Source: Chrysiogenia bacterium | GTDB lineage: Bacteria; JAGRBM01 | DNA: 6,437 nt | Reading direction: 5' to 3' | Assembly: GCA_020434085.1 (NCBI GenBank) | Contig: JAGRBM010000434.1 | Coordinates: 1 to 6,437, forward strand | Part shown: in pieces, positions 5,554 through 6,437 of the stretch | Layout: every line of letters starts with the position of its first letter | Position numbering within the stretch: the stretch's first letter is position 1 | The notes under the pieces: model-generated | Database searches by the model: none | What the model was told of the DNA's origin: nothing | Seen by the model: the letters and a program-made list of their open reading frames with translations, nothing else | Program-made: the position numbers and the translations under genes

Positions 5554-6437
5554 ATGAGCGAGCCCCCCGCAATGGAAACCGGCCCCATCGAGGAGCCACG
5601 CGGGTACTGGCACCGGGTCTATTCGCAGTTCCGCCGCGATCGCATGGCGGTTCTCGGCATCGCGCTCATTGCGGTGCTGGGGGCCACGGCGCTCTTTGCC
5701 GACGTGCTGGCCAGCGCCCACCCGCTGGTGATGCGCTACCAGGGTGCGCTCTACGCGCCGATCGTGGGCGAGCTTCCCGAAGAGCTGCGTGCGATTGCAC
5801 CCGGGGAGATCCCCGCCCACCTGGGCGAGGACGACTGGGCCCTGTGGGCGCCCATCCCCTATGGCCCCACCCAGCACGATCTCGAAAGGCGTCTTGAACC
5901 GCCCTCGGCCGACCACTGGCTGGGCACCGATGATCGCGGACGCGACCTGCTCTCGCGCATGGTGCATGGATCGCGCATCAGCCTGAGCGTGGGCTTTGTC
6001 TCGGTGGGCATTGCGCTGATCATCGGAGTCATGATCGGCGCGGCCGCCGGCTACTACGGCGGCAAAGTGGACGTGGTCATCTCGCGCCTCATTGAGGTGG
6101 TGATCTGCTTCCCCACCTTCTTCCTGATCCTCGCAGTGATCGCCCTGCTGCCACCGAGCATGATGATCATCATGGTGGTCATCGGGCTCACGAGCTGGAC
6201 GGGCATCGCGCGGCTCATCCGCGCCGAGGTCCTGAAAGTCCGCACCATGGACTACGTGCAGGCCGCCCGCTCGCTGGGCGTCGCCAACTCGCGCATCATC
6301 TTTCGCCACATCCTGCCCAACTCCCTGGCCCCGGCCATGGTGAGCGCCACCTTCGGCATTGCCGCCGCCATCCTGGTGGAGAGCTCGCTGGCCTTCCTGG
6401 GCTTTGGCGTCCCGCCGCCCACCGCCTCCTGGGGCGA
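5554..6437 (+). CDS. Peptide-type ABC transporter permease, DppC/OppC family (YejE-like loop), 3' end outside window
   Basis: The frame is open from ATG 5554 to the window edge with no stop, giving 294 complete codons of an expected 350 or so. The start lies 3 nt after the previous stop with a strong SD. The order of parts is that of DppC/OppC: a short cytoplasmic N-terminus with QFRRDRMAVLG (25-35) as in OppC_N domains, helix 1 at about 31-52, a periplasmic segment, the family motif LGTDDRGRD at 123-131, then helices from about 144 on. The coupling loop with MDYVQAARSLGV (232-243) and HILPNSLAP follows, and SSLAFLGFGVPPP stands near the edge. The segment between helix 1 and LGTDD is about 70 residues, longer than in typical DppC, and contains YQGALYAPIVGELPEE and WALWAPIPYG. 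These recall the YejE insertion. It forms the translocation pore with the upstream permease; ATPase genes are expected just downstream. Confidence 0.92.
   Translation, partial: MSEPPAMETGPIEEPRGYWHRVYSQFRRDRMAVLGIALIAVLGATALFADVLASAHPLVMRYQGALYAPIVGELPEELRAIAPGEIPAHLGEDDWALWAPIPYGPTQHDLERRLEPPSADHWLGTDDRGRDLLSRMVHGSRISLSVGFVSVGIALIIGVMIGAAAGYYGGKVDVVISRLIEVVICFPTFFLILAVIALLPPSMMIIMVVIGLTSWTGIARLIRAEVLKVRTMDYVQAARSLGVANSRIIFRHILPNSLAPAMVSATFGIAAAILVESSLAFLGFGVPPPTASWG

Noticed and set aside
5464-6309. Open frame of 281 codons on the - strand opposite the second permease
   Set aside because: The translation is rich in His, Asp, Gly and Arg, typical of the complement of a membrane-protein gene, and the + strand frame carries all the DppC family motifs.
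1-6437. Search for mobile elements, CRISPR arrays, tRNA genes, riboswitches, toxin-antitoxin or defence genes
   Set aside because: No transposase or integrase motifs, no regularly spaced direct repeats and no cloverleaf were seen. The longest non-coding stretch is 84 nt (121-204), leaving no room for larger RNA elements.

Overview
The window is a GC-rich, densely coding stretch with every supported gene on the + strand. Bias toward G/C at codon third positions runs through all reading frames taken as real, and there is no sign of a compositional break. The organism is a Gram-negative bacterium: there are three secreted proteins with lipoprotein-type signal peptides, a LolB-like outer-membrane lipoprotein, and a peptide-type ABC importer. 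The overall style (high GC, SD-less starts, many lipoproteins, TPR proteins) resembles an uncultured deltaproteobacterial or myxobacterial-type lineage. That placement is inference; no marker gene fixes it.

Layout: positions 1-120 hold the last 39 codons of a gene whose product ends in a TPR-like helical pair. An 84-nt gap follows, with weak hairpins and a possible extended -10 element. From 205 onward the genes are packed tightly: a 580-residue lipoprotein made almost entirely of about 15 TPR repeats (205-1947); a LolB-like/DUF4292-like lipoprotein (1961-2818); a family 5 extracytoplasmic solute-binding protein (2852-4546, or from GTG 2834); a DppB/OppB-type permease (4543-5550) whose start codon overlaps the previous stop as GTGA; and a DppC/OppC-type permease (5554 to the window edge, incomplete). 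Gaps are 13, 33 (or 15), -4 and 3 nt, so 205-6437 looks like one transcription unit that continues past the window, where ATPase genes would be expected.

Functionally there are two modules. The first is an envelope module: the TPR lipoprotein and the LolB-like protein, a gene pair whose adjacency is familiar from beta- and gammaproteobacteria (TPR-lolB-ispE). The second is an uptake module for oligopeptides or a related solute: binding protein plus two permeases. Both permeases carry features that recall the YejB/YejE branch, while the binding protein looks like the ordinary DppA/OppA/AppA type. I see no mobile element, CRISPR array, RNA gene, defence system or clearly new system. The window is largely ordinary, and the findings are modest points about gene context, start signals and subfamily assignment.
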